DNA from: Candidatus Altimarinota bacterium
Lineage (GTDB): Bacteria; Patescibacteriota; Gracilibacteria; BD1-5; UBA6164
Assembly: GCA_028696815.1 (NCBI GenBank)
Contig: JAQVGG010000010.1
Span: forward strand, 1-47,368
Direction of reading: 5' to 3'
Length of the DNA: 47,368 nucleotides
Positions 1 to 10,854 of this stretch are shown here, piece by piece. Positions within the stretch are counted from its first letter, which is position 1, and each line of letters opens with the position of its first letter. The position numbers were made by a program, and so were the translations under genes. Under the pieces are notes generated by a model, which saw only the letters and a program-made list of their open reading frames with translations, was not told the DNA's origin and searched no databases.

Positions 1-40
1 TATATATTTTACTACAATAATAAACGTCCTCAATGGAATA

Positions 41-75
41 GAAAAAAAATGACTCCTATACAATATAGGAATCAT
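41..75 (-). terminator. Intrinsic terminator of the rluB/murB/uvrA run
   Basis: Read on the minus strand, a hairpin (stem arms at 51-60 and 65-74, one mismatch, loop about 4 nt) is followed by eight T residues (complement of 42-49). It lies about 70 bases past the stop of the pseudouridine synthase gene, so it probably ends that transcription unit. The stretch between the stop (142) and the hairpin shows no gene. Confidence 0.75.
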
Positions 76-141
76 CTTAATAATTAACTTCTTTTTTATT
101 CGACTCTACTTAAGTGGGTTCACTTCAGTTTCTAGTCTTTT

Positions 142-852
142 TTAGTTAATTCACAACTTTAAAAACAAATTATCTTTTTCTTTTTTTGAAAGATGTTTAT
201 ACTCCCCTTCATATAAATTTCAAAGTTCTATATTCTCTATCCTGATTCTTTTAAGTTTCTTCACTTTTGATCATACTTTTTCTACCATCCTTCTTATTTG
301 TCTATTTCTTCCTTCTGTTATAGTTATGTGAAATTTTCATGATGCTACTTTTTTTATCCTTGCTTTTTTTGTTACTTTTCAAAGTATAAAAACTCATTTT
401 GACATCTTGTCTAGCTGCTCGTCAGATATAGGTCAAAATGTTTCTACTATATATTCTTTTTCATGTTCGTACCTTGGGTGCATTAAAAAGTTAGCGAGTC
501 TCCCATCATTAGTAAGGAGTAGTAATCAAGTTGTATCTTTATCAAGTCTTCATATTGGAAAAACTCGTTCTTTGATGTCTACAATGTCTATAACATTTTT
601 ATCACCATGTTCTGCGCATGTAGTAACTATTCCTCTAGGTTTATTAATTTTATAGTAGACAAGATTTTTTTGATCTTCAACTATTTTGTCTAATAACTCT
701 ACTTTATCATTACTAGGATTAATTGACTGTCAAATTGAAGCTGTTTCTCAATTTACTTTTACTAAGCCCTGTTCAATATACTCTTCAGCTTTTCTTCTAG
801 AACATATTCAAGCTTGTGACATGTATTTTTGTAATCTAACTAGTTCTGTCAT
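142..852 (-). CDS. rRNA pseudouridine synthase, RsuA/RluB family
   Basis: Read with UGA = Gly this is 236 aa. An N-terminal S4 RNA-binding domain (LQKYMSQAGICSRRKAEEYI, residues about 6-25) precedes the catalytic domain, whose GRLDKDTTGLLLLTNDG motif carries the family's catalytic aspartate. The C-terminal part has the EGRNRQIRRM motif typical of RsuA/RluB/RluE/RluF. The enzyme isomerises a uridine in ribosomal RNA to pseudouridine; which subtype and site cannot be told from sequence alone. Under the standard code the gene is broken by TGA at conserved glycines, including the one before RLDKDT. The start lies 4 bases beyond the murB stop, so the two genes are probably cotranscribed. The length is normal for the family. 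Confidence 0.93.
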
Positions 853-856
853 ATTT

Positions 857-1738
857 TTATTTGTTATAAATAATTCTTACTTCAGGCATTAAATCAACTT
901 GAAATTCATTTTTTACTTTATCTTGAGCAAGCTTAATCAAATCTAGTAAATCCTTGTAAGTTGCAACTCAATCACTCATTAAAAAGTTAGCATGTTTTTC
1001 AGAGAAATATGCTCATCATAATTTGTATCCCTTGAGTCAAACTTTTTCAATTAATAATCATGCTGACTGTTCCCTGTTTGGATTCTTAAAAAAGCTTCAA
1101 CATGTATTTCACTTAGGTTGCTTTTGCTCTCTAAATTCTATATTATCTACATCACTAGAGTATTTTTCTATCTTTTTAGACAAATCAAACCTAGCTTTAA
1201 TAATAAAATATTTTCAAGATTCTTTAAGTATAGAGCTTCTATATCAAAAACTCATATCCGTTTTAGACAACACTAGACATTGTCTAGAATCTAAATCTAA
1301 TACTTCTGCTTCAAAAAAATTGCTTTCTGCCTCAAGTCAAAAACATCATGCATTTCCAAAAACTGCTCCTGCAATAGTTCAAGGCAAACCAATAAATCTA
1401 TGCCATAAGTTTTGTCAAAAATCGTTCTCAAGTCTAATGGCTATATCAGATATAGCTTCTGAAGAGTAAGCTTCTAATATCTTAGATTCAGGATCATATG
1501 TCCATCATTTTAGACAATTTTTAACAACTATTCAGTTATATATATCAAAAGCAAAAAGCATATTTGTTCCTCATGATACAAATAGAAGTGGTAGTTCTTC
1601 CCTACTTGCAAAATCTATGATATCAGTCAATTTGTCCACATCTTGTCTATCATGGATTTCAAAATAGTATTTAGCAAAAGCTCTTGTTTTAAAATTTGAT
1701 AAATTTGTTATGTCTACATCTTTTTGTAAAAAATCCAT
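857..1738 (-). CDS. murB: UDP-N-acetylenolpyruvoylglucosamine reductase MurB
   Basis: 293 aa under code 25. MurB reduces UDP-GlcNAc-enolpyruvate to UDP-MurNAc with NADPH and FAD in the cytoplasm, the second committed step of peptidoglycan synthesis. The N-terminal FAD-binding region contains the loop LLFVSGGTNMLF, and the C-terminal half has SFFKNP followed by SAGLLIE, GLKG, GGA and SEKHANF, the usual order in this family. The C-terminus ends in an EVRI segment as is typical. The start ATG at 1736-1738 sits one base after the uvrA stop (TAA-T-ATG). A MurB gene shows that this lineage makes its own cell wall precursor. The conserved glycines are a mixture of GGN and TGA codons. Confidence 0.94.
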
Positions 1739-1739
1739 A

Positions 1740-4577
1740 TTATTTTTTTGATAAGTATTTTAAAATAGCTTGTCCTGTAAAACTTTCTTTACATTTTTTT
1801 ACATCTTCGATAGATCAAGCAACCATAAGTTCTCAACCTTTATCTCATCAACTTGGTCAAATATCTATGATATAATCAGCATTCATAATTACATCCATAT
1901 TATGCTCTATAACTAACACTGAATTTCATTTGTCTACTAGAGAATGTAATATATGAAGAAGTTTGTCTACATCTCAGAAATGTAGTCCTGTGGTTGGTTC
2001 ATCTAGTATATAAAAAGTTTTTGATGTAGACTTTTTAGACAACTCTGTAGACAGTTTTATTCTTTGAGCTTCTCATCCTGAAAGGGTAGTACTAGATTGT
2101 CAAAGTTTTATATATCACAGTCAAACCTTATTTAAAGTTTTTAGTATTCTAACTACCTTAGGATGAGTTGAAAAGAAATCTAAAGCTTCTTCAACTGTCA
2201 TATCAAGTACATCTGCTATATTTTTTCACTTGTATTTTATAGAAAGGGTTTCAGAGTTATATCTTTTTCAGTTACAAGCTTCACATTCAACATATACTGG
2301 AGGTAAAAAATGCATCTCTATTTTTTTAACTCAATCTCATTCACATGTCTCACATCTTCACTGTCTAGTGTTAAAACTAAATCTTCCTGGGCTATATCAC
2401 CTAATTTTAGCCTCACTTGATTCAGCAAATACCTCTCTAATAGGTGTAAAAACTCAAGTATAGGTAGCAGGGTTAGAACGAGGAGTTTTTCAAATAGGGG
2501 ATTGATCAATAATAACTGTTTTATCTAGATATTCTAATCATCTGATTTCTTTTACCTTTCAAACAGTTCTTTTTGCTCTATTTAATTTATTTGCTAAATA
2601 GTTTGCAAGTATATCATTAACTAGACTTGATTTTCATCCTCATGATACTCAAGTAACAACTACAAAATTTCAAAGGGGAATACTTACATCTATATTTTTT
2701 AAGTTATTTTGACTTGCTCAAATTATGTCTAACATATTGTCTATAATTCTTTTTTTTCTGTCTACTTTAATTACTTTTTCTCAACTAAGATATGGTCAAG
2801 TAACTGAAGAATCTTTTTTAATTATGTCCTCTATCTTGCCTTCAGCTATTATTTCTCATCCATGAATTCCTGCTCAAGGTCATATGTCTATGATATGATC
2901 TGACTCTCTCATGATATCCTCATCGTGTTCAACAATTATTAATGTATTTCATATATCTCTTAAGCGTTTTAAGTTATCTATCAGCATGTCGTTATCTCTG
3001 GGATGAAGACCAATTGAAGGTTCATCTAAAACATAAATTATTCATTCTAGTTTAGTTCAAATCTGAGTAGCAAGCCTAATTCTCTGAGCTTCTCATCAAG
3101 ATAAAGTTCCTGATTTACGTGATATAGTCATATAATCAATACCAACTCAAGACAAAAATTCTAGTCTATCTTTTGCGTTTTTTAATACTTTTGCAACTAT
3201 CTTTTCATTTGTTTTTGACAGCTCTAAAGTAGACAAAAAATCAATAGATTTATCTACTGATAAATCAGATAATTCACCTATGTTTAAACCTTTTAAATAA
3301 ACTGATAAACTTTCTTTATTAAGTCTATATCAATTACATGTTGGACAAGTAACCTCAGTTATAAAGTCATCATAGTTTCATTTTTCTATTCATCATTCAT
3401 AAAACCTCCTTTCAAGAGTATTTATTACTCACTCATATCTAGATGTATAGGTATTTTCTTGTCAGCTTTCATTTCTAAATCTAACCTTATAAATTTTATC
3501 TCATGTTCAGTATAAAACTAAATTCTTTTGTTTTGGAGTTAATTCTTTATATTTTTTATTTATATCTAAATCATTGTGTGCTGATACTTCCTTTAATAAA
3601 GAAAAGAAATAATCTCATCAAAATCAAGGTGCAATAACAGCTCACTCAGCTAAAGTAAGATTATAATTTATTATATCTTCCTCTAAAAAAACCATTTTAA
3701 CTCATAATCCGTGGCAATCAGGACAAGCTCAAGCATGAGAATTAAAAGAAAAACTTGATATATTTAGCTCTTTGGGTATATGTCCACATTTAGAACACAC
3801 AAAAATATTTGAAAATGACTCGATAAAAGTTTTGTCATCTTTTATAACTTCTATATTAATTAGACCATTTCAAACCTTAAAAGCTAGCTCTAAACTATCT
3901 TTTAGTCTTTTAGTATCAGCGCTTTCATTATCAGTATAGTCAGCTACAACTAGTCTGTCTACTATGATGTCTATATTGTCTAGTTTAGTTTCTTCTTGTA
4001 TGTCATCGTTTATAGTATAATTTTTTCAGGAAATAGTAAATCTGATAAATCATTTATCTAGAACTTCTTTTTTCACTTCATCAAAACTACTAAATCAAGC
4101 TTTTTTTGTTAATGGTGATTTTATCATGTATTTAACTCCACTTCATAAGTTAGACAAAAAATCTATGATGTCTCTTATGCTATCTTTTTTAACAACTGTA
4201 CCACACTCACTACATTTTCTTACTCATATATTTAGGTATAGCAGCTTATAATAATCATAAATCTCAGTTATAGTTCAAACTGTAGATCTAGGATTTTTAC
4301 TTGTAGTTTTTTGATCAATAGAAATAGTAGGGGATAGTCATTTGATCTCATCCACCTCTGCCTCTTCTTTCATGCCACCTATAAACATACGAGCATAGCT
4401 TGATAGACTTTCAAGATACTTTTGTTGCCCGACTGTATAAATTGTGTTAAAAGCAAGGGAAGACTTACCAGATCAAGATAATCAAGTTATAACTGTCATC
4501 TTGTTTTTAGGTATTTTTACATCTATGTTTTTTAAGTTATGAGTGCGTGCTCAATATACTTTTAAGAAATCTGACAT
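1740..4577 (-). CDS. uvrA: Excinuclease ABC subunit A
   Basis: 945 aa, the normal UvrA length. It is the damage-recognition ATPase of nucleotide excision repair. Visible features are an N-terminal Walker A (GLSGSGKS, residues 32-39), an SPTISIDQK segment, a first Cys pair zinc site, the [15 protein letters not shown] signature, a linker helix region with [14 protein letters not shown], a second Walker A (GVSGGGKSS near residue 645), a second zinc module (CETCEG ... CEACNG), and a second signature with [10 protein letters not shown] near the C-terminus, followed by VIEHNMDVI. Several of these glycines, including those in both Walker loops, are TGA codons, which is direct support for code 25. 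The gene is followed one base later by murB. UvrB and UvrC are not in the window. Confidence 0.97.
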
Positions 4578-4617
4578 TTGAATTAATAATGTGAAATAAA
4601 CAAAATAACATTTTAAC

Positions 4618-4657
4618 CAAAAAAAAATATATTCAAGTTATTTTGAATATATTTTTT
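4618..4657 (-). terminator. Hairpin terminator after the zinc-ribbon gene
   Basis: A 10-bp AT-rich stem (4627-4636 with 4643-4652, 6-nt loop) is followed on the minus strand by a T run (complement of 4618-4627). It overlaps the stop of the zinc-ribbon gene at 4656 and lies just upstream of the uvrA start at 4577, separating the two units. Confidence 0.65.
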
Positions 4658-4934
4658 AACTTCTGCATCTATAGCAGTATGCCTTTCTTCTTTTATCTCT
4701 TCTCATAGGCATTCAGCAAGTTCAACAATAAGTAGTTTTATTAAGTTGTAAAACATTAGTTACACGACTACTTGATAATTTGAGTTGTATATTTACATTC
4801 AAAGAATATTCTCAATTTTGTAAATCTTCTATAAAAAATCAACAATTAATACAATTTCAGCCATGATAATCATTACTATTGCAATTTGGACAAACTTGGT
4901 CATTAAAAACTAATCAATTTATAGATGTACTCAT
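4656..4934 (-). CDS. Small zinc-ribbon protein
   Basis: 92 aa under code 25, function not recognised. It contains several CxxC pairs: CPNC near residue 15, CINCG near residue 27, CGTCG near residue 68 and CYRC near the C-terminus. These could form two zinc ribbons. The last third is rich in Arg and Lys (MRRDKRRKAY), which fits nucleic-acid binding, but that is only inference. The start ATG at 4932-4934 is preceded on the minus strand by a long AT-rich stretch, so the gene may have its own promoter. It lies between uvrA and the comF run and is separated from both by hairpins. The next 168 bases (4935-5102) hold no gene, only AT-rich sequence and the strong hairpin at 5055-5105. Confidence 0.7.
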
Positions 4935-5054
4935 AATAATATTATTAATTATATTATTGTAATTTTACTATATATTTTTATTTTTTTCAACTATATTAAA
5001 CTGTATTGGAAAATTTAAATTATTTTATAATTAAAATCCAATATAGGTTTTGTA

Positions 5055-5105
5055 TAAACTAAGACGCAAATATATTTCTACAAAATCTATTTGCGTCTTA
5101 GTTTA
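5055..5105 (-). repeat. 18-bp inverted repeat containing the comF stop codon
   Basis: Arms 5055-5072 and 5088-5105 are perfectly complementary, with a 15-nt loop. The TAA stop of the ComF-type gene (5103-5105) lies at the base of the stem. On the minus strand no clean T run follows, so it may act as an RNA 3'-end stabiliser or an imperfect terminator. Confidence 0.7.
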
Positions 5106-5810
5106 ATTAGATGCTATAACTAGTCAGATAATTTTTTCTACTCAATTTTGCTTTAATAACTTAGATATTTCATTTATAGTTGTTCAAGTTGAAGCTACAT
5201 CATCAACTAAGATAATTATTTTTTTGTCTATTTTGTCTAGCTTGTTTTGCTCTATTTTAAAAGCATTGTCTAGGTTTTGTCATCTAACATTTTTTGATAA
5301 TTTTGATTGTTGTCTAGTATTTTTTATTCTTTTTATAAGTTTGTTTTCTTGTTTTATTTTTGTGAATTGCGATATATAATTTGTTAAAATTTCACTCTGA
5401 TTATATCATCTATAAAGTTTTCTTAAAAAATACATAGGTACTGGTACTAAAACTAAATCAGATTTACTGACTCACAAATCTCATATATTTTTTATTAGTA
5501 AATCTGATAAGTATTTTCAAAAATCTTCAAATATATCTTTTTTATGATAATATTTAGCATCTTTTACAAGTTTTGAGATTTCTTTATTTTTATAATGAGA
5601 TAATACTACTAACCTATCATAATAAATTCATTTTTTACAATCCTCATGAACTAAATAATTATCTGAAAAATCTTTACATACATAACAATATGGTCGAAAG
5701 TTAGACAACTTAGATAGACATTGTGGACATAAAAAGTGTCATTCTTTTTGGCAAGAATAACACTTTTTTGGAGCTATTATATCTTTTATAAATTTAATTA
5801 TTTTAGACAT
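5103..5810 (-). CDS. comF: ComF-family amidophosphoribosyltransferase-like protein
   Basis: 235 aa. An N-terminal zinc finger is visible (CYSCQ, CPQC, CYVC pairs within the first 50 residues), followed by the ComF middle region with LVPVPMYFLRKLYRGYNQSE and a C-terminal phosphoribosyltransferase domain with the PRPP-binding loop IILVDDVASTGTTI. ComF proteins act in the cytoplasm during uptake of transforming DNA in naturally competent bacteria. With comEC elsewhere in the window (32572-34062) it suggests DNA uptake ability. Its start lies one base after the aminopeptidase stop (TAA-T-ATG), and it is the last gene of a six-gene run read on the minus strand. The second glycine of the PRPP loop is TGA. 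Confidence 0.88.
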
Positions 5811-5811
5811 A

Positions 5812-7218
5812 TTACTTTAAGCTTAAAAATAGTTTACTCAAACTATCAACTCAAAATCCTGTCATACCTTTTGGTACATACGCATATGGCTCATAACTAT
5901 TCATGGCAGTTCAGGCTATATCTATATGAGTATAAGGCTCATTATTCATTCTGAAGTTGTATAAAAATGCTGCTCACATAGTAGATCATGCTTTTACTCA
6001 TCTGTCTATGTTAGATAAATCAGCTATTTCAGATTTAGTTTTTTCTACAAAATAGTTATCAAAAGGCAGCTCATGATACATTTCAACGTTTGTTTTAGAG
6101 TAATCAATAAGTTTATCAATTATTTTCTTATCTGTTCACATGATACCAGCATGTCTATAACCAAGAGCATATACACAAGCTCAGGTTAAAGTAGCAATTG
6201 TTATAATACTATCTGTTTTATAGTGTTTTGAAACATAACTAATACCATCGGCTAAAACTAGTCTTCACTCCGCATCAGTGTGTCAGATATCAACTGTTTT
6301 TCAACTATATGATTTAAATATATCACTAGGTTTAAATGATTCACCTGAAATATGATTTTCTGCTAAACATAGACAAGCAACTATATTTACATTTAACTTT
6401 TTTTCATCAAGCTCTTTCATAACAGCAAATGTTGTTGCTGCTCAGCACATATCTCACTTCATCTCATACATATAGTTTTCAGGTTTAACCTGGATTCAAC
6501 CTGTATCAAAAACTAAACCTTTTCCTATAAATCAGTAGGTTGGTGCTTTTTTGTCTACAATCCTTTCAAGTATAACCATATATGGTTTATGTGCGCTTCA
6601 TTTTCAAACCGCCCAAAGTAGATTTAATCCTTTATCTTTTATATCTTCAGGTTTAAGTACTTTTACTTTTACATTTTTAAATTTTGTCTTTTTAACAAGT
6701 TCTGCAAAATGCTTTGGTGTTAAATCATTTGCAGGGGTTTCTCATAAGTCACGAGCTAGACAGATATTTTCAATTGTTTTTAATCTCTCTTCGACTAACT
6801 TTTTAGTAGATTTGTCTACAATAATATATGTCTTATCTTTCTTTTTCTCTGATTTATAGCTTTGGAACTTGTATCTTGATAATAGACATGTGTCTATTAT
6901 TTTTAACAAATTGTCATTTTTATTAGACAAAAGAGTAAGTTTAGAATCCATTTTAGGGAAGTGTTCTCATGCAAAGTATTCTAAGCTTTTTTCGTCTTTT
7001 TTTGAGTAAAACAAAACTATAAGTTTTTCAAAGCTTTTTTCTCACAAGAAAAACTCTAAAAGCTCGCTTTTATTTTCTTTTATAGTTTTTTCTATTTTTG
7101 AAATAACTTTTTTATCAAGTTTTAAAAAGTCTAGAGCTTTTAAGTCATCTTTAGATTCAACTAGATATACTAGATTTGAATCATTTATTTTAGTCAGTTG
7201 TGTTTCTAGTTTAATCAT
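5812..7218 (-). CDS. pepA: Leucyl aminopeptidase, M17 family
   Basis: 468 aa. M17 peptidases are two-metal cytoplasmic aminopeptidases that finish peptide degradation. The C-terminal catalytic domain has GKGLVFDTGGIQVKP with its metal-binding Lys and Asp, a MKGDMCGAA segment, and HTDAEGRLVLADGI, which corresponds to the family signature NTDAEGRL. Here the first residue is His (CAC) instead of the usual Asn. The N-terminal about 170 residues form the variable regulatory domain and are poorly conserved. It lies 8 bases beyond the membrane protein gene upstream and one base before comF. Peptide salvage fits a host-dependent bacterium with few amino acid pathways, but the window does not show those pathways. 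Confidence 0.92.
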
Positions 7219-7226
7219 ATGTAATT

Positions 7227-8507
7227 TTATAGTTTAGTATTTAAATATCTATTTGTTTGTCTAAGTTTATAAAAACTCAAAAAAACAAAAATCGACTCAA
7301 AAAGTAATATAATTCACATTATAAAGAAATCAAATTCAAATTTCACAAAATAGTATATTAGACTTATTATATTTATTAAATATGCAACAGAATGTATAAA
7401 GTGATTATCAAAAAAGTATTTAAACCTGTAAAAATACGTTAATACAACCATTTCTATTGATATTCATAAGCTTATTACTAAAAACAAAAAGCCATCATCA
7501 AAGTCACTTAAATAATTAAAATAAAAATAATAAATTAAAAAAACAAAACTAAGCAGAGATATAAGTAAAGAAATGTAGTTTTCGAACCTGTAGTGAACTT
7601 TGAAGTTAAAAATGATAGAATATAACAAAATCATAATTACAAACAAATCAACGCCATTTTTTATGGTGTATATAACTCAAAAAATTGTTGATATATATAA
7701 AAATATAAAACTAACTGATCTTAATAAAACGATATTGTTTTTAAAAAAGGGAAGTTTAACAATATAAAAATAAATAAAAAGAGATAAAAAAGCTCAAACA
7801 ACCACAACTCAAAACAAACTATTTCAAAAGATGTTTATAAAGTAATAACTTAAAAATAAAAAATTATAAATAAAAAAATAAAAAACAAGCGATTTATCAC
7901 TTTTATCAGCTTGTAATATCTTTCTATCATTATAAAAATTTAAAAGGAAAAATGAAAATATTAAAAATCAATTTATAAAATCTAAAAAAGCAAAATTTTT
8001 CTGATTTGAAAAAATAGAGTAAAGATAAAAAAATATATAGTAAAGTGAAAATAAAATAGTATTTGATTTTATAAAATCTCTAAATACAAAAAATTTTTTA
8101 CTTGAAAAAAATAAAACAAAAATAATTATATTTACAAACAAGATAAAAACAGAAAAGTTATCAAAATTATAACTTTTAAGTATGAAATAAATAGATAAAT
8201 AAAAAAGTAAAAATCATATATAATAAAGATATTGTTTAAAAAATTTTTCTATCCATTTACTTAAGATACTTAAATCTAATTTACTTTCTTTTTTCTCTTT
8301 TTTTTCAAAACTTGTAAATCATAAAAATAAAAATATTGCTATAAGTAAAAAAACAGTTGTTTCAATTAACAAATTTCAAGAAAAAAGATCTAATGACAAC
8401 CTAGATTCAAAAATATATCAAAAAAAAGTTCATCCAACTGAAGCTAGATAAAAGATGTAAAAAATTAAACTGAAGATTGCAGAAACAAAAAAGAGTAGAA
8501 AATTCAT
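7227..8507 (-). CDS. Polytopic membrane protein, unrecognised
   Basis: 426 aa, function not recognised. The sequence is dominated by Phe, Ile, Leu and Tyr and shows roughly 11 to 12 predicted membrane-spanning stretches. A basic cytoplasmic loop (EKKEKKESKLDL) comes after the second or third span. The start ATG at 8505-8507 is 13 bases after the preceding stop, and the gene is 8 bases ahead of pepA, so it lies in the six-gene run. No transporter signature, nucleotide-binding motif or catalytic motif was seen. The N-terminal segment has no cleavable signal of the lipoprotein kind. It could be a lipid-linked or polysaccharide membrane enzyme or a transporter, but nothing decides this. Confidence 0.75.
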
Positions 8508-8520
8508 AATCTAATTAGTA

Positions 8521-9936
8521 TTAGAAATTAACTACTCAAAATATAATTATAAAAGTTAAAATTACAAAATTTAAAATCAAACTGAAAATACCTCTACTAA
8601 AATATATTGAAAAATAAGTAAAAAGTAATACTAAGAAATAAAATATTCAATTAAAATTAAGTATATTATTTAAACCGGGAATTATTTGATAATAATTTAA
8701 ATTTAATAGTATTACAAATATTAAAGCATATGAAAATACGGTATAAAAAATATAAACTCTTAAAATTACAAATAGGGAAAATATAGTATTTATTAGTGCA
8801 CTATATCACTTTACAACTTTTGTATATGATAAAGTTTTTCAATGTACTTTAGCATTTAGTAAAGCAATATTTTGTTTTATTACACTTCTTTTAATATTTA
8901 TATCATCTCTTTTTTCAGCAAGTATTCAAAAAGGAAAAATAAAACAGTGTAGATTTTTTAATATCTCTATATCATTTTCTCTTAATTTTTTTTTGTATTT
9001 ATTTAAAAAAGAAAGTGTTTTTAAATAATAGTAAGATTTTTCATCTTTTGTAGTTTCTTTTTGTTCTATTTTTTCTTTTTTAATAGATTTAAAAAATACG
9101 TAAACTACTTCCTTTATTTCTCAAAGTATATATTTAATATCTTTTTCTTTTTCTACAAACTGCTTACTTGATCATATTTTTTTTAATAATTTATTAGTAT
9201 CTTTTAATAATTGTTTAGATTGTTTAGATTTATTTTTTTCTACTAATTCAAGCTCTAATTCTCATATTTTAATTAATGCTATTTCTCAAATTTCTTTTAG
9301 TTTTGATATATTAGTTGAATTTCTTATCTTAATTATACTATTATATATATTTTTTAATTTTTCTTTTTTATCATGATTGATGTCTTTTATTACGTCTTTT
9401 TCAAATATATTATTTAGTTTAATTAAAACAAAATCTATTAATTTATATGTTTCTTCAAGTTCTTTTTTTAGATAAAAATTATCAAAATTTTTATTGTAAT
9501 CATTAATATTTTTTTTATCTTCATCTTTTTTTATTTTATCTTCCTGTTTTTTTTCTCTTGAATTACTTTTTATATTTTTAAAAATTTCATATTGATCTTT
9601 CAGACTTTTAAGTATCTTTTCTTTTTCATACTCTGATAAGTCATAATCGTCCTTTATATAAAGTTTATTTACATTATATCCTAAGCCATCTCTTAGTTTT
9701 AAATAAACCTTAAATATATCTGTACCTACCACTTTTCATTTTTTTATAACTCATTCTCTTTCAGCCTCAAAAACATATTCTTTTCAATTAAATTCACCCG
9801 CTTTATATTCTTCAACGCCTAAAATAGAGTATCATTCTTTATGAACTCTATCTCTAGCAAGGCGTTCGTTTTCAGCCTCGTAAACAATCGTATATTTTTT
9901 CTGGTCTTTTGAGACAGTTATTTTATACTTTGGCAC
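8521..9936 (-). CDS. Coiled-coil protein with C-terminal membrane segments, unrecognised
   Basis: 471 aa with a GTG start at 9934-9936. An in-frame TAA lies 21 bases upstream and no ATG lies in between, which supports this start. The first about 110 residues look like a compact domain (EYVFEAEREGVIKKGKVVG, then DIFKVYLKLRDGLGYNVNKL). A long Lys/Glu-rich helical region follows (about 110-330) that is probably coiled coil. The last about 100 residues contain two to three hydrophobic spans and end in a short tail. I do not recognise the family. It sits 13 bases before the polytopic membrane protein gene, suggesting that the two act together at the membrane. Confidence 0.72.
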
Positions 9937-9960
9937 GATATATATATTAAAAATTTAAGA

Positions 9961-10200
9961 TTAATTCATCTGTGTTTGAGATTTTTCTAGTACATTAGTA
10001 GGTATAGCTCTATTTAATACATTCAAAAAACCATCATTAAAATCACTTCTTCCTGTTAAAATCTTTAATCTTTCATGTTCACTATATGGTAATTTATCTA
10101 TATTTCATTCATTAAAAATATCATTAGATAAATTAGCTAACTTTTCTTGTGTTGTATTTTTTGGAATTTCAAAATTTTTATTTGTTTCAATATTTACCAT
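9961..10200 (-). CDS. Small hypothetical protein
   Basis: 79 aa, function unknown. It is polar, with no membrane segment or Cys motif, and reads as a small soluble helical protein (TQEKLANLSNDIFNEG, then HERLKILTGRSDFNDGFL). A single TGA is read as glycine. The start ATG at 10198-10200 is only three bases after the stop of the upstream 103-aa gene, and the stop is 24 bases before the GTG of the next gene. The strict spacing within the run is the main argument that it is real. Confidence 0.6.
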
Positions 10201-10203
10201 AAA

Positions 10204-10515
10204 TTATAAATTATTAATTAAAAATGAAAAAGAATTTAGGTCTTTTTGTTTTTCTAAAGCTTCTTTTTTTCTCATACCCGCTACTGTTGAATAGTTATTT
10301 TTACTTATTTCTTTTAATTCCTTTAATTCATAGTTTTCTACAAATCTAGTTAATTCAAGATATAAATTATCTACTCACTGTTTATCAAGTATTTCTAAAG
10401 CTTGAATATACAGGCTTTTTTGACTTTCAGAAATTTGTAAACTCATAATCATTATCTGAGTTAACTTTTTTTTCTGTTTAAATTCTTTTTGTTTTTTTAA
10501 AAAATCAAAAATCAT
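10204..10515 (-). CDS. Small coiled-coil protein, first gene of the six-gene run
   Basis: 103 aa, function unknown. It is strongly charged and helical: FLKKQKEFKQKKKL at the N-terminus, then ELKEISKNNYSTVAGMRKKE in the second half. No membrane segment is present. The start ATG at 10513-10515 is preceded on the minus strand by an AT-rich stretch with a TATGAT-like element, so transcription of the run 10515 to 5103 probably begins in the 10516-10854 region. The last codons lie 3 bases from the next start. Confidence 0.62.
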
Positions 10516-10854
10516 ATTTATTTTTTAAATTATATATTAATTATTTTATCATACTTATTTTTTTAAAACAAATATTTAACTTTTTTCTTTATATTGTTTA
10601 TTGTTTTATTATTTATTTATATATAGTATTAGTAATAAGCCTAATTGTTAAAATGTTAAAATACCTATTTAAAAAGAAAAAATATAGATAAATTATTTTA
10701 CAAAAAAAATAAACTTACTTTTTTACCTATTTAAAAAGAAAAATAAAAACTTAACATTTTTTTAACAAATTCAAAAAAATTATATTGACTTGTTTTTTTA
10801 TATAAAATTTGTAATCTTTTAATCACTTATATTAAAAATAATTTTTTAGATGAT
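10516..10854. promoter_or_regulatory. Divergent intergenic region with direct and inverted repeats
   Basis: 339 bases with no gene, between the six-gene minus run and the protease gene. A 20-base direct repeat occurs at 10662-10681 and 10724-10743 (TACCTATTTAAAAAGAAAAA). The pair is enclosed by inverted TTGTTAAAA...TGTTAA / TTAACA...TTTTTTTAACAA arms (about 10645-10659 and 10751-10768). A weak promoter-like pair for the plus gene is TTGACT (10785-10790) and TGTAAT, with 19-base spacing. The repeats could be binding sites for a regulator of both directions. Confidence 0.45.
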
